Shown here: positions 1 to 9,694 of the stretch, in pieces | Layout of the letters: each line of letters starts with the position of its first letter | Numbering within the stretch: position 1 is the first letter of the stretch | Assembly: GCA_031265955.1 (NCBI GenBank) | Contig: JAISBY010000010.1 | Coordinates: 124,001 to 188,000 of the forward strand | Source: Mycoplasmataceae bacterium | GTDB lineage: Bacteria > Bacillota_I > Bacilli_A > Mycoplasmatales > Mycoplasmoidaceae | DNA length: 64,000 nucleotides | Direction of reading: 5' to 3' | The notes under the pieces: model-generated | What the model was told of the DNA's origin: nothing | Databases searched by the model: none | Seen by the model: only the letters and a program-made list of their open reading frames with translations | Translations under genes and position numbers: made by a program

Positions 1-372
1 TGCTGTAAATTCTGTAAGACTATTGGCAGTTTCTGTTTCCCCGTCATATTTGAATGTATTCATTCCGGTTCAACCAACATTGTCGGTAATGTTATATCCT
101 TCTCCAGTTGAAGGCCCCCCCACGTTTGGGCCGACGCTTAGACTACTTGTGTTAAAATTAGTTGGAGTGGTTGAAAAATCATTAATTTTAGCTCTGGATG
201 TTTCTCCAGTTTCAAATGAACGATAAAACTTTACATCCTCTACATCGTTTTTAGCTAAAGTTGCTTTTATTTCTTTCGCCACCATTGGAATAGTTGGTGT
301 AAGAAGCGCAGTGGCACAAGCTGTAGCCAATATTATTTTTCTTGATTGGTATTTTTTATTTTTGAAATGCAT
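1..372 (-). CDS. Surface/secreted protein, N-terminal part (runs off left edge)
   Basis: The frame starts at ATG 372 and stays open to base 1 when TGA at 70-72 is read as Trp, giving 124 residues so far. A basic N-terminus followed by a hydrophobic stretch (ILATACATALLTPTIPMVA, about residues 13-31) looks like a signal peptide or anchor. There is no lipobox Cys. The visible part after it is rich in Ser, Thr, Asn and Gly. The family is not recognised. A run of seven G (coding strand) lies in codons near residue 84-85. A TATAAT six bases before the ATG suggests a leaderless mRNA. It lies downstream of the sugar operon ending at 401, in the same direction. Confidence 0.6.
115..121 (-). repeat. 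G7 homopolymer in coding sequence
   Basis: Seven consecutive C on the plus strand (G on the coding strand) inside the partial surface-protein gene, encoding part of VGGPST. Slippage by one base would shift the frame. Confidence 0.6.
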
Positions 373-384
373 TCAAAAATTATA
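373..384 (-). promoter_or_regulatory. Leaderless promoter of left-edge surface gene
   Basis: On the minus strand TATAAT is followed by TTTTGA and then the ATG. This six-base gap puts the expected transcription start at the start codon. No Shine-Dalgarno sequence is seen. Confidence 0.5.
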
Positions 385-400
385 AATTTTTATTTGGCAA

Positions 401-1258
401 TTACTTAATGAGAGTTAAGGCACCATTGATATTGGCATCGTTACTATCATGACACTTTTCTAGCTTAAAAGACTTTGTTTGCCCAGATAGTTTCATTAAA
501 TGATCTACTTTTTTTGTTAATAATTTCATGTATGTTTTATTGGCAGAAATAGCTCCGCCAATAAATACATATTTGACATCTAGAAAAAGTGCGTGATTAA
601 TAATTACTTTTGATAAATTAAATACTACTTCGTCAATAATTTTGGTAGCAATCTTACTTTTTCCATATAAAGTAATAATGTCTTTACCATTTAGCTTTTT
701 ACTAGTCTGATTAAAATAACGGCTGGTAATGGCGTATGTAGATGTTGCGGTAGAGATGTTGTAAAACTTTTTGTTTTTTAATTCACTGACACCAATACCA
801 ACTTCGCCAGCCCCACCGTGTGAGCCTTTGTATAATTTTCCACCAATAATTGTAGCACCACCTAGACCCGTACCAACTACTAATACGATAGCATTATCAA
901 TGGAAGGATTGAGACTTAATTCATAAAGTGCTGCACAATTAGCATCGTTTTCAATAAAGACCGGAATATGTCGTTTGGCAAAAAATGTTTTCCAATTAAC
1001 ATTGTTGTAATTATTAATGCCACCTAGCCCAGAAATTTTGCCCGTTTTATTATCAACAATGCCAAGACTTGATATAGCTATCTTGGTAATAGGGTATTTT
1101 TGTTTTAAGGTAGTATAAAGTTTATCAACAATGCTTAAGATTTCTTTATTATTAATTATTTTATGATAATGAATGGTGTTGCTAAATATAGGCTTACGTT
1201 GTAAATTAAAAACTTTAAATTTGAGGGACGTTCCACCAATATCTAGAACTAAATACAT
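401..1258 (-). CDS. ROK-family sugar kinase
   Basis: A 285-residue protein of the ROK (repressor/ORF/kinase) family, which phosphorylates hexoses or hexosamines at C6 with ATP in the cytoplasm. The phosphate-binding DIGGT is at residues 6-10, the catalytic-site motif ENDANCAALYE near 100, and the Gly-rich VVGTGLGGATIIGG near 127. The usual ROK zinc motif (CxCGxxGCxE) after AGEVG is absent, as in some ROK glycoside and mannose kinases. There is no helix-turn-helix, so it is a kinase and not a NagC-type repressor. It is the last gene of the PTS/alpha-mannosidase operon, starting three bases after the EIIA stop. It may phosphorylate the unphosphorylated mannose released by the mannosidase; the substrate is inferred. 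Confidence 0.85.
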   Translation of the reverse strand: MYLVLDIGGTSLKFKVFNLQRKPIFSNTIHYHKIINNKEILSIVDKLYTTLKQKYPITKIAISSLGIVDNKTGKISGLGGINNYNNVNWKTFFAKRHIPVFIENDANCAALYELSLNPSIDNAIVLVVGTGLGGATIIGGKLYKGSHGGAGEVGIGVSELKNKKFYNISTATSTYAITSRYFNQTSKKLNGKDIITLYGKSKIATKIIDEVVFNLSKVIINHALFLDVKYVFIGGAISANKTYMKLLTKKVDHLMKLSGQTKSFKLEKCHDSNDANINGALTLIK

Positions 1259-1260
1259 AT

Positions 1261-1722
1261 TTAAATAATTTCTACTTTATTAATTAGTTCAAATAATTGC
1301 TGTTGGGTAGTTGCAGTTGTTAAAGAACTGCGAAATTCTTCATCAACTAATTTACGAGCAATAGAAGAAAGAATTTTAATGTGTTGGTCACCACTAACAT
1401 CATCTGGAATTGCTAAAGCAATTGCAATTTTAACTAGTGATTGATCAATGGAATCTCATTCGACTGGAGTTTTGAACTTAAAAACAAAAACACCCGCTTT
1501 AGTAATTTCTTTAATTCGAGCATGAGGGATGGCAATACCGTCATTAAAACCAGTGGTGCCTTCGCTTTCTCGTTTTTTTAAACCCTTGTAGCATTTTTTA
1601 AAGTCATTAGAAACTCCGCCATCTACAAATTTTTGAGCGATATATTTAAAAGCTTCCTTTTGAGAGCTAACATCAACGTCTACATTAATGTGGTTGATAT
1701 TGAATATTTCTTGATTAATCAT
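1261..1722 (-). CDS. PTS system EIIA component, fructose/mannitol family
   Basis: A 153-residue cytoplasmic phosphocarrier that passes phosphate from HPr to EIIB. The active-site His lies in GIAIPHAR at about residue 65, the hallmark of the fructose-type EIIA (PTS_EIIA_2). The start is set at ATG 1722 because AGGAGAAG lies just upstream; an in-frame ATG at 1746 lacks this. The start overlaps the end of the alpha-mannosidase gene by eight bases, suggesting translational coupling. One TGA (1456) encodes Trp. It complements the EIIBC protein at 4709-6634, which has no EIIA domain of its own. Confidence 0.9.
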
Positions 1723-4369
1723 CTTCTTCTCCTGACATATTAGCAATACGATATGTCTTGATTTCGTATTTGTTAACTATATCAACATTAATATTATGTT
1801 TAAGCATTTTTTCTGCCAAATTCAATGAATCTACACCGGTCGGTTGATTGTTTGCATTACTAAAAATCAATTTAATTTGTTTCTCAGAATTATTAAATCC
1901 TCTGATGATTAAATCATCAGAATATTCCATTCTTTTGATAGCCAGAATTGTAAAATATGGATTATTAATGAACGGAATTTTAGCTTTATTTTTAAAATTC
2001 AATTTTCCATATAGTGGTAAAAAGAATTTATCTAATACTCGATACAATTTATCGTATTTCTGATTTTGATAGTAAATTGTACGAATGTTAAAAGTTAACG
2101 CCAAATTTCAGACATTAGTTGAAACATTTGTAGCGAACCAGCCCACTCTAAAGTTAAGGTCAGTTAATAGTTGAGCATCAGGAGTTTCCATTGAAAATTC
2201 ATCAATTCCACTAGCACGTCCAGGACGATATAGTAAATCACGTTTTCCTAAAGAACCAACGCTACGGAATAAAGTTAGATAGATTCAAGTTTTACCATGT
2301 TCATTTCTAGCTTCCACATTATTTTCACCAGATGTCAAAAAACCAAATTTATATTTTTTATTAGCAATGTAAGCATAAGATTCATTAGTTCAAATATCGG
2401 CCGGATACTCTGATCAACTATCTTTTCTTCATACTTTTTCATCTTCTTTATCATCAACTGGATGTTTGGAAGTACAATAAGCATGGTTGCAATAAATATC
2501 GTTGGTTAAGATGTCTCCATGTGCTTTGATTAATCAACGAGCATCCTTGACTTTGTTATTCAATTTAATATTAATGGCAATAGTATCGTTGTTAGTAATG
2601 TGAAAAATTATATTCACAACTTGTTTAACTTTTTCGCCACCATGCTCATTTGGAATTTCATAAACATTTTGTAAATCAATCCGATGATACTCGTCATAAG
2701 AAGTTAACTGATATTTAGATTCAATTATTTTGTTAATTTTGCCAGGAGTCTGCTTGGAAGGAGAAAAATCGTAAGAGTCACCACAATCATGTTCCACATA
2801 GATTTCAAATTGATTACGATATGTTTTATGAGATTTTTTATCAATGATATTTAACGTACCGTCAGTATTGATATTAATATTTCAACGTTTGTTATTAATT
2901 TCGTTGTTTGGTAGTAATTGGTGGTCAGTAGTTGAAGGAACTATTTTAAAATGACTTACATTAAACAACGGTAGATGAGGACTTCTAATAAAAACTCGAT
3001 AAGTAAAGTACGATGGATTGTTAGAACGACGTTTTCAGCAATCAAATTTTAATTTCTCACCAGTTTTAACATTGACTAAATCAAACTTTTCATGTTTTGT
3101 AAAAAGTGTTATTTCATAATGTTGATTGTTTTGTTGTTCATTGACATGGGGATTGAATAAAATAAACTCTTCGTTTTTAATCCGAAGTGACTCAGCCATT
3201 ATTTTAATAAACCTAGTCGTTAATGAGTTTACTAAATCGTTTACTTGGATGAGTCGAGTTTTAATATCGTTATTAGTTTTATCGGTAACACAACCACCTA
3301 ATGAATCGTGAGCCTGGCAAGTGATTAATTTCTTGAGGATATATAAAATAACTGAATGATTATAGATACCGCCAACCGTAGTAAAAAACGCTGTTAACGG
3401 TTCTAGTTTGTTATAGATACCGTATTCAATCCATTTACAAAGTTGTTTGATGTCTACTCGTTGCGAAGAAATAGTACGATGTACCCGGGAGTAAGCAGAA
3501 GATAATAAATTACCCTTAAAAGTATGCATTTTGCTCTCGTTAGTATCTACATGCTTGATGAAACGATCATAATCAGAAAGAATTCATTTATGTTCATGAT
3601 CCAATTTATTTACTTCTGAAATGAATTCAGACAAATATTTCATAATTGGCGCTTGGTCGCCACCTAGAGGTATTAAAATGGAGTTATTAGTAAAATTGGA
3701 TAATTTTTTAATACTTTGGAATTGATTTTTAAATTCTTTAACAAATTTCTTTGCTTTAGTTGAGACATTCTTAGCGGTAATTGTATTGTATGGATATAGA
3801 GTCCCCATTGGTCAATATCCATATCTTAAGTTGTATGCCAAAATTTTTGTTCCATCCGCACCTTCTCATCACGCCGCTGATGATTTTTTCATATCTTTAG
3901 GATGGATGCCACGTCAATAAATTAAATTTTCTAGACCAAATTGTTTGTATATTTGTGGCATTTGCTCGTTTTGCCCGAATGAATCAGGAACATAAGCAGT
4001 TTTTAAATAATCAGCATGATAACGATTGGCAACATAAATTCCAATTAATAAATTTCTTGTTAATGATTCGGAAGTAGTATTAAAAAAATCAGGTTGAATA
4101 TATCACGGACCAATGATTAGTTTTTTACGAGTTATTACTTCTTGAAATTCTTCGCTTTTACTAAAATTATTAATTAGGAAGTAATCATCAACAATTGATG
4201 ATTGTCCGTCATAGGTAAAGTTAAAAATATCACGATTTTTTTGATAGAAGCGAATGTATTGTTTAATATTGGCATCTAATACAACCTCACAATCTTCTTT
4301 AGTAAAAAATCATTCTTTATCTCAATGTGTATGTGGAACAACATATACTTTTCATTTTTTATTTGTCAT
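1715..4369 (-). CDS. GH38 alpha-mannosidase / mannosylglycerate hydrolase-like
   Basis: An 884-residue protein, close to the length of E. coli MngB (about 877). The N-terminal GH38 domain starts with PHTHWDKEWF (residues 12-21), whose His and Asp bind zinc. VPDSFGQNEQMPQ near residue 130 is the GH38 segment containing the nucleophile Asp. The central and C-terminal parts match mannosidase middle and beta-sandwich domains in length only. Several TGA codons are read as Trp. No signal peptide is seen, so it acts in the cytoplasm on a glycoside imported by the adjacent PTS. The arrangement EIIBC, GH38, EIIA resembles mannosyl-glycerate utilisation (mngAB), but phosphorylated mannosides from host glycans are equally possible. 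Confidence 0.88.
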
Positions 4370-4373
4370 ATTA

Positions 4374-4706
4374 TTATTTCGTTTCTGTTATCGTTGTTTC
4401 TTTAGCTATTTGTGGTGCGGCGTCATCTTTAGGTATTGCTTCGCAAGAACAAGATTCAGCATTTTTCTTCTTGTTTAAATGTTTCCTTATTAGTACAGTT
4501 GTAAAGAATGAAAAATACCCAACGAAGCCTACAACTAATAGTACTCAGCCAGATATAACGATTGGTCAATTAGTGGTGTTATCATCACCTTGTGAACCAA
4601 CACGATAACCAATCATTATTAATGAAAAACCAGCCACTAATAAAAGCACAAAAATTGGAATTAAAATTCCCAAAGATAATTTAAATTTTTTTTCTTTAGT
4701 CAACAT
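4374..4706 (-). CDS. Small two-helix membrane protein in PTS operon
   Basis: A 110-residue protein read from ATG 4706 with two hydrophobic segments (about residues 11-31 and 45-70), a basic stretch RKHLNKKK after the second, and a polar C-terminal tail containing a CSCEA motif. I do not recognise a family. It sits three bases after the EIIBC stop and five bases before the alpha-mannosidase ATG, so it is co-transcribed with them. It may assist the PTS permease or anchor something at the membrane, but the sequence does not show a function. Confidence 0.65.
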
Positions 4707-4708
4707 TT

Positions 4709-6634
4709 TTAAATACTATCTTTCTTTTCATCATCCGGACGTTGCTTTTTAGAAACAAAAGGGTTAGATATTTTCTTGCCGAGTCGTGCGATTCGTTTAC
4801 CAAATCTACCAAATCTGTCACCTCATAATTCAAATCATTTTTGAATTTGCTCACCACAATTGATTCAATAATCTAACGCTCCAATTTTATGTTTTTGCTT
4901 AAAGTTTTTACTATAGACATTCATTTTTTGAAAAGCCTGTTTTGGATGAGTGAACAATAGTTTTACATTAGTTGCAGCATGTTTATGTTGTATTTTTTTG
5001 TCAGCTCTTCACTGTCGTAATTCAACCATTTCCTGCTGGTTGATTCTTTTTCTTAATAAGCCCAAACAAATTGCTGCAACAAAAGCACCACTTCAAAAAC
5101 AAGCTGCTCAGACAAATACTCACCAAGCATAATTATTTTGAAATTGTGCAGTGTTACCATAAGTAAATAAGCCTAATGGTCCAGCCACTCCGCCGACGAA
5201 TTTGGCGCCTAATAACACTGAAACAACGCCAGTTATGCCACAACCTAGCATGCAACTGGGAATAACACGAACTGGATCAGCAGATGCGAACGGAATAGCT
5301 CCTTCAGTAATTCCAAAGATTCCAGTTGGTAAGCAAGTTTTGCCCATTGCTCTTTCATCTCTGGTAAACTTGGTTTTAAACATAATAGTCGATAACCACA
5401 ACCCTAATGGTGGAACACAAATGGCAGCAATCATGCCAGATCATGGAATGAAGTTAGCATCTCACATACTTAATCCTTGACCAGTAACATTTGATAATGA
5501 TTGGTAGAAAGTGATGGTTGCAAAAATATTAGCTGTTTTATTAATTGGTCCACCCATATCAATCGACATCATCATACAAATGATGATGGCAATTACAATT
5601 GGGAAGGCAATTGATTTTTCTTGCAACGATTGCAAACCCGAAAACATTCCGATTACTAATTCAGCAATTAAAGCACCAATACAGTATCTAATAAATATCG
5701 CTACTACAAAAGTAACACACACTGGAATAATTAGAAACGGCACAATTCCTTTTAACATCTTAGGGAAACGTCAACTACGAATATATTTAACTAAATAACC
5801 AACAATAAAACCGACGATTAGCGCACCAATAAAACCAGCTCCTGGTTCAATCGGCATAACAATACCACCAGTACCACCAGTGTCTATATTAACACCTAAT
5901 AGATTGTTATCGTTAATAATCCAACCACAGACTAACGCTGGGACTAAGGCTGGTTTATCACCGATGGAATAGGCGATATAGGCGGCGAATAACGGTACCA
6001 TTAATTTAAAACCAGCAATGGCAATGTCGGCAATGAATCTTACAAATGGTTTACCACCACTTCAAATTACGCCAACTAATGAGTATGTGCCATTCGCATC
6101 AGAATATAAGTTTTCATTGCCAATGGCGTTGGCAATTGCTAATAGTAAACCACAAGCAACAATTAAGGGCATTGCTCATGAAATACCAGTCATGACATGA
6201 GCTAATACACCTTTAGCTTTACCACCTAATACAACAGTACTAGTGGTTTGAGACGTAGATTGTTCACCTTCAACTTTAGCTGAACTATAAGCCCTTTCAA
6301 TTAAGCCTTTAGGATCTTTAATTGCTGCACCAACTCCAGTTGATAAGATACGTTTACCTTTAAAACGAGAAGTATCAATTCGAACGTCACTAGCAATAAT
6401 GACTAAATCAGCATCAGCAATTTCTTGTTCGGATAAAATTGTTTCTGCACCGCTTGCGCCTTGCGTTTCAATTCTGACTTCATATCCCAATTTTTTACCA
6501 GTTTGCTTTAAAGAATCAGCTGCCATATAAGTATGAGCGATGCCAGCTGCACATGCAGTAATGCCGACTATTTTTTTTGATGCTTTGCTTTCATCAGCTT
6601 TAGGAACAACTGGTTGAATAATATCATTTGCCAT
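4709..6634 (-). CDS. PTS fructose-family EIIBC permease
   Basis: A 641-residue transporter. The EIIB domain has the phosphorylated Cys at residue 28 in GITACAAGIAHTYMA, the fructose-EIIB signature. It is followed by EIIC with about nine to ten membrane segments and conserved Gly/Pro-rich loops such as MPIEPGAGFIGAL. There is no EIIA domain; it is a separate gene (1261-1722). After the last helix the protein continues for roughly 100 charged residues rich in Lys, Arg and Gln, which is unusual for the family. TGA encodes Trp at several positions. It lies between a lipoprotein gene (stop at 6637) and the small membrane protein. The substrate is probably a mannoside, given the GH38 partner. Confidence 0.92.
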
Positions 6635-6636
6635 AA

Positions 6637-7521
6637 CTATTGCAACCCCGAAGAACGTAAATCAGCATTAACATAGAACCCAACAGGTGGTGCTTCCTGT
6701 GCAAATGGATTTGGCGAGAAAGTTACTAGGTAGCTTACTGTGAATATATTATCGCTTCCATTTTTAAATGTAGTAATTTTGGATGTGCCATCATCATCTC
6801 AGATTATATCGCTTCATAATCAATTAGTTTCTAAATATTGATAATTAATTGCACTATGATCTGCGGATAAATATTCTGGTTCTTGTTTTGGTATTGTTCG
6901 GGCAGGATCTTCGTATATGGCTAAATCTTCAGAGTCCTTATTAAATTCTTGTTTACATTGAAATGATTTAAAAGCTTTACTATTAGGGGTATCATCACCA
7001 TAGTTATAAACTCAAGCAGGGCCAGAGCTGTCAGAACTAACAGCCTTGATATTAGCAACATGAGCGGTAAAATACTGATCTCTAAAACTATTGTATCCTG
7101 GAATGTTTTTAATCAGTTGATCAGTGTTATTACCGTCAATTGTATTGGCTGATTTAACGGTGTTAGTAATTCATGTTTTGATAGGAGCGGTGATAACGTC
7201 TGAATAACTGATAGCATCTGCTGTTGCTTGATCATAAGGTTTGCCAGAAGTGGTGTTATCCCAATTTTTAATGTCTTCTTTAAATGCATCTTGTTTAATA
7301 GGGTTATCTGGAAAAGATCCAATGATACCGACATTAATAATGTGATCATCATCTCCAGGAATATTAATTGATGCTTCGTTACGATAAGTTTGTAAAATAG
7401 ATGAAATATATTTTGTCGGCATGCCTTTTTCAGCACAAGAGGTAACTGTTAATGCTACAGGAATGGTCACTACTCCAATTCCTAAAAATGGTAAAAACAT
7501 TTTTAATAGTTTACGTCTCAT
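6637..7521 (-). CDS. Lipoprotein at head of sugar operon
   Basis: A 294-residue predicted lipoprotein: basic MRRKLLK, a hydrophobic core, then lipobox TVTSC with Cys near residue 29. The mature part is polar and Asp/Asn-rich, without a domain I recognise. It is the first gene of the minus-strand operon, ending two bases before the EIIBC start. TGA codons are read as Trp at 7168-7170 and later. Its position suggests a surface protein that captures or presents the sugar substrate; this is inference. TATAAT lies six bases upstream of the ATG and no Shine-Dalgarno is seen. Confidence 0.75.
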
Positions 7522-7533
7522 AAACGGATTATA
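7522..7533 (-). promoter_or_regulatory. Leaderless promoter of PTS/mannosidase operon
   Basis: TATAAT (7533 to 7528, minus strand), then CCGTTT, then ATG at 7521. The six-base gap predicts that transcription starts at or next to the start codon. Confidence 0.55.
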
Positions 7534-7573
7534 TATTAATAAAATTATGTGATTCTGTTATATTGAGTTACTA

Positions 7574-7613
7574 TAAAAAAATCACCTTTTGACGAGTAAA
7601 AATCAAAGAGGTG
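7574..7613 (-). terminator. Intrinsic terminator after LRR surface protein 1
   Basis: On the minus strand TCACCTCTTTGA pairs with TCAAAAGGTGA (one bulge) and is followed by seven T. It lies 43 bases past the LRR stop codon and ahead of the promoter of the PTS operon. Confidence 0.75.
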
Positions 7614-7655
7614 AAACGAAATTTAAGGATTACATTTTTATGCTAATAGATATTA

Positions 7656-9482
7656 TTAGGTTACATCTACTACGTAAGTTCACCCTGCAGGTAGGTGTCA
7701 GTTATTTATATCTATAGAAGTATCATAGCCTTGAGTGACGTGGAGTTCACCATTTGCTGCACAACTAAGGAACCAACCACTTTCGCTAGGAAGAAAAGTA
7801 GGAACACTGTCTCCATGTCAATACAAAGTATTTAATTTTGTACAACCGTTGAAGGCGTTTCCATCAATGGAGAAAGTTCCTAAATCAACGCCAGTTAAAC
7901 TTGCAAGGTTGTAAAAATTCTTGATGGTGTCAGTAAAATAAGAATTAAGAGATGTGCCCACATTACCAGCTAATAAAGCATTATGGCCTGATGATGGAGA
8001 AGAAAAATTATCTTTTCGAAAAATTGCCGCACCGGAAGTACCGTTTTGAACAAAGTCTAAATTACTCGTATCAATCTTATTACCTAATGCAATAATTCCA
8101 GAAACCGATAAACTCTCACAGTGTTCGAAGGCATAAGAATCGATTGAATTAATTTGTGTGTTTGTAGAATCTGAAGGTAGAGACAATGTTTTTAAATTCG
8201 TACATTCTCGGAAAATCGAATTGGTGATACCGAATGTAGCGTTCGGGAGCGTAATTGATATCAGACTCGCACATCCACTAAAAGTTCGCCCAGCTGTTGT
8301 TGATGATGAAGTTGGGAAGATGACATCGTAATAAATATTAAAAGATGCACCGATATCACCTGCCACTAAAATACCACCAGTATTGATTCAAGATGTTGTA
8401 ACTCTTGACACAATTGCCGCACCGGAAGTACCGTTTTGAACAAAGTCTAAATTACTCGTATCAATCTTATTACCTAATGCAATAATTCCAGAAACCGATA
8501 AATTCTCACAGCCATAGAAGGTCGAAGAGCCTATTGAAGAAATTTCTGTGTTTTCTGAATTTTTAGGTAAAGATAGCGACTTTAAATTTGTACAATTTCA
8601 GAAAGTTAAATCTCCGATATTGAATGCGGTATTCGGGAGCGTAATTGACGTTAAACTTTTACATGCATAGAAGCCATAATCATCAAAAGGTTTAATCATA
8701 AAATCAAAAAAATAAAAATCAAGGGAGCTGCCAATATCACCCGCCACTAAACCGGCGCCAATAATTCATTTCTGGTTTTGTGCCGACACAATCGCCGCAC
8801 CAGAAACACCATTTTGAGCGAAATACAGATTATTAGTAATCTTGGCACCTAATGCAATAATTCCGTCCACCGATAAATTCTCACATTCAGCGAATGCGTA
8901 ATCGTTAATAGCCGTAATTTGCGTGTCTTCAGAATCAGATGGTAAAGACAATTGTTTTAAATTTATACATAATTGGAAGGCTTGTGCACCAATGGAAAAA
9001 TCAGCATTTGGAAGTACCACATTTGTAATTGATGTGCAACCTATAAAGGCCATCATTCCAATAGAAGTAGCATTGGTTGAATTTTCAAATGTAATTGTAA
9101 TACTTTTGTTTGGATTACTAAAAGACGAGTTTATTTGAAGGTCCGCAAAGGCCATAAAAGATATGGAAGAAAAGCTTGAAAAATCTATCCCATCATATGA
9201 TGAATTATTAAAAAAGGTATCGCCACCTGTTATGAAACCAGTCATGTTTCCAGTTGTTTGACTACCAAAACATGTTGCTCAGTCTTTAGGATTATTTTCT
9301 GGTGATAAAATATTTAAAACTACTGGAGTCGGTGGTGTTGGCGGTGGGTTCGGTTTTGAACATTGAGTTAAACCAATTCCTAGTGCAGCAGACCCCATTA
9401 TACTTACAGCTCCAATCATACTATTAATGGCTATATTTAGTTTTTTGTGCATTGTTTTCTTCTTCTGTATTTCTTTTTTCAT
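7656..9482 (-). CDS. BspA-like leucine-rich-repeat surface lipoprotein 1
   Basis: A 608-residue protein from ATG 9482, chosen because GAGGAAG lies six bases upstream. The N-terminus is basic, then a hydrophobic segment ends in LTQCSK, a plausible lipobox, followed by a Pro-rich linker. The rest consists of LRR_5/BspA-type repeats (pattern AFxxCxxLxxixLPxxxxxIGxxAF) arranged as three tandem modules of about 126-130 residues, each ending in an IIALGxKI...AQNG/VQNGxSGAAI segment. Two modules share 91 identical bases. BspA-like proteins are surface adhesins in other bacteria. It is divergent from GH1 and preceded by a structured leader with a terminator hairpin. Confidence 0.85.
8022..8112 (-). 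repeat. 91-bp perfect direct repeat, copy 1
   Basis: Identical base for base to 8412-8502. The offset is 390 bp, exactly 130 codons, so recombination between the copies would delete or add one LRR module in frame. A diverged third copy begins near 8790. Confidence 0.85.
8412..8502 (-). repeat. 91-bp perfect direct repeat, copy 2
   Basis: Second copy of the 91-bp repeat within the LRR gene (see 8022-8112). Confidence 0.85.
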
Positions 9483-9524
9483 ATTATCTTCCTCAATAAT
9501 TTGTGATTTTGTTAATGAGACAAT

Positions 9525-9560
9525 AAAAAAATACAAGCAGCAATACTTGCTGCTTGTATT
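9525..9560 (-). terminator. Terminator hairpin inside LRR1 leader
   Basis: TACAAGCAGCAA pairs perfectly with TTGCTGCTTGTA over a three-base loop and is followed by seven T on the minus strand, only 43 bases upstream of the LRR1 start codon. No gene lies upstream that needs it, so attenuation of LRR1 is the likely role. Confidence 0.75.
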
Positions 9561-9590
9561 AAATTATTAGATTGAGAAAAACTAGTTAGC

Positions 9591-9632
<42 letters not shown>

Positions 9633-9682
9633 ATGCGAAATTCACTATAGTTTTCTCTCTCATAAACATACCTTAATGATAA

Positions 9683-9694
9683 TATAATAATTAA
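9683..9694 (+). promoter_or_regulatory. Leaderless promoter of GH1 gene
   Basis: TATAAT at 9683-9688, then AATTAA, then GTG at 9695. It overlaps the divergent LRR1 promoter region. Confidence 0.5.

Noticed and set aside
1715-4369. Apparent multiple frameshifts/stops splitting most genes
   Set aside because: All breaks are TGA codons at positions of conserved or plausible Trp, in one frame; table 4 resolves them. Only the GH15-like gene has real (TAA) stops.
5202-5480. Open frames on the plus strand opposite the PTS gene (and similar ones elsewhere)
   Set aside because: Antisense shadows of well-conserved genes, without ribosome-binding sites or domains.
7656-9482. CRISPR array or tandem-repeat locus
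   Set aside because: The repeats are in-frame LRR modules of about 380-390 bp; no short evenly spaced repeats and no cas genes were seen in the window.
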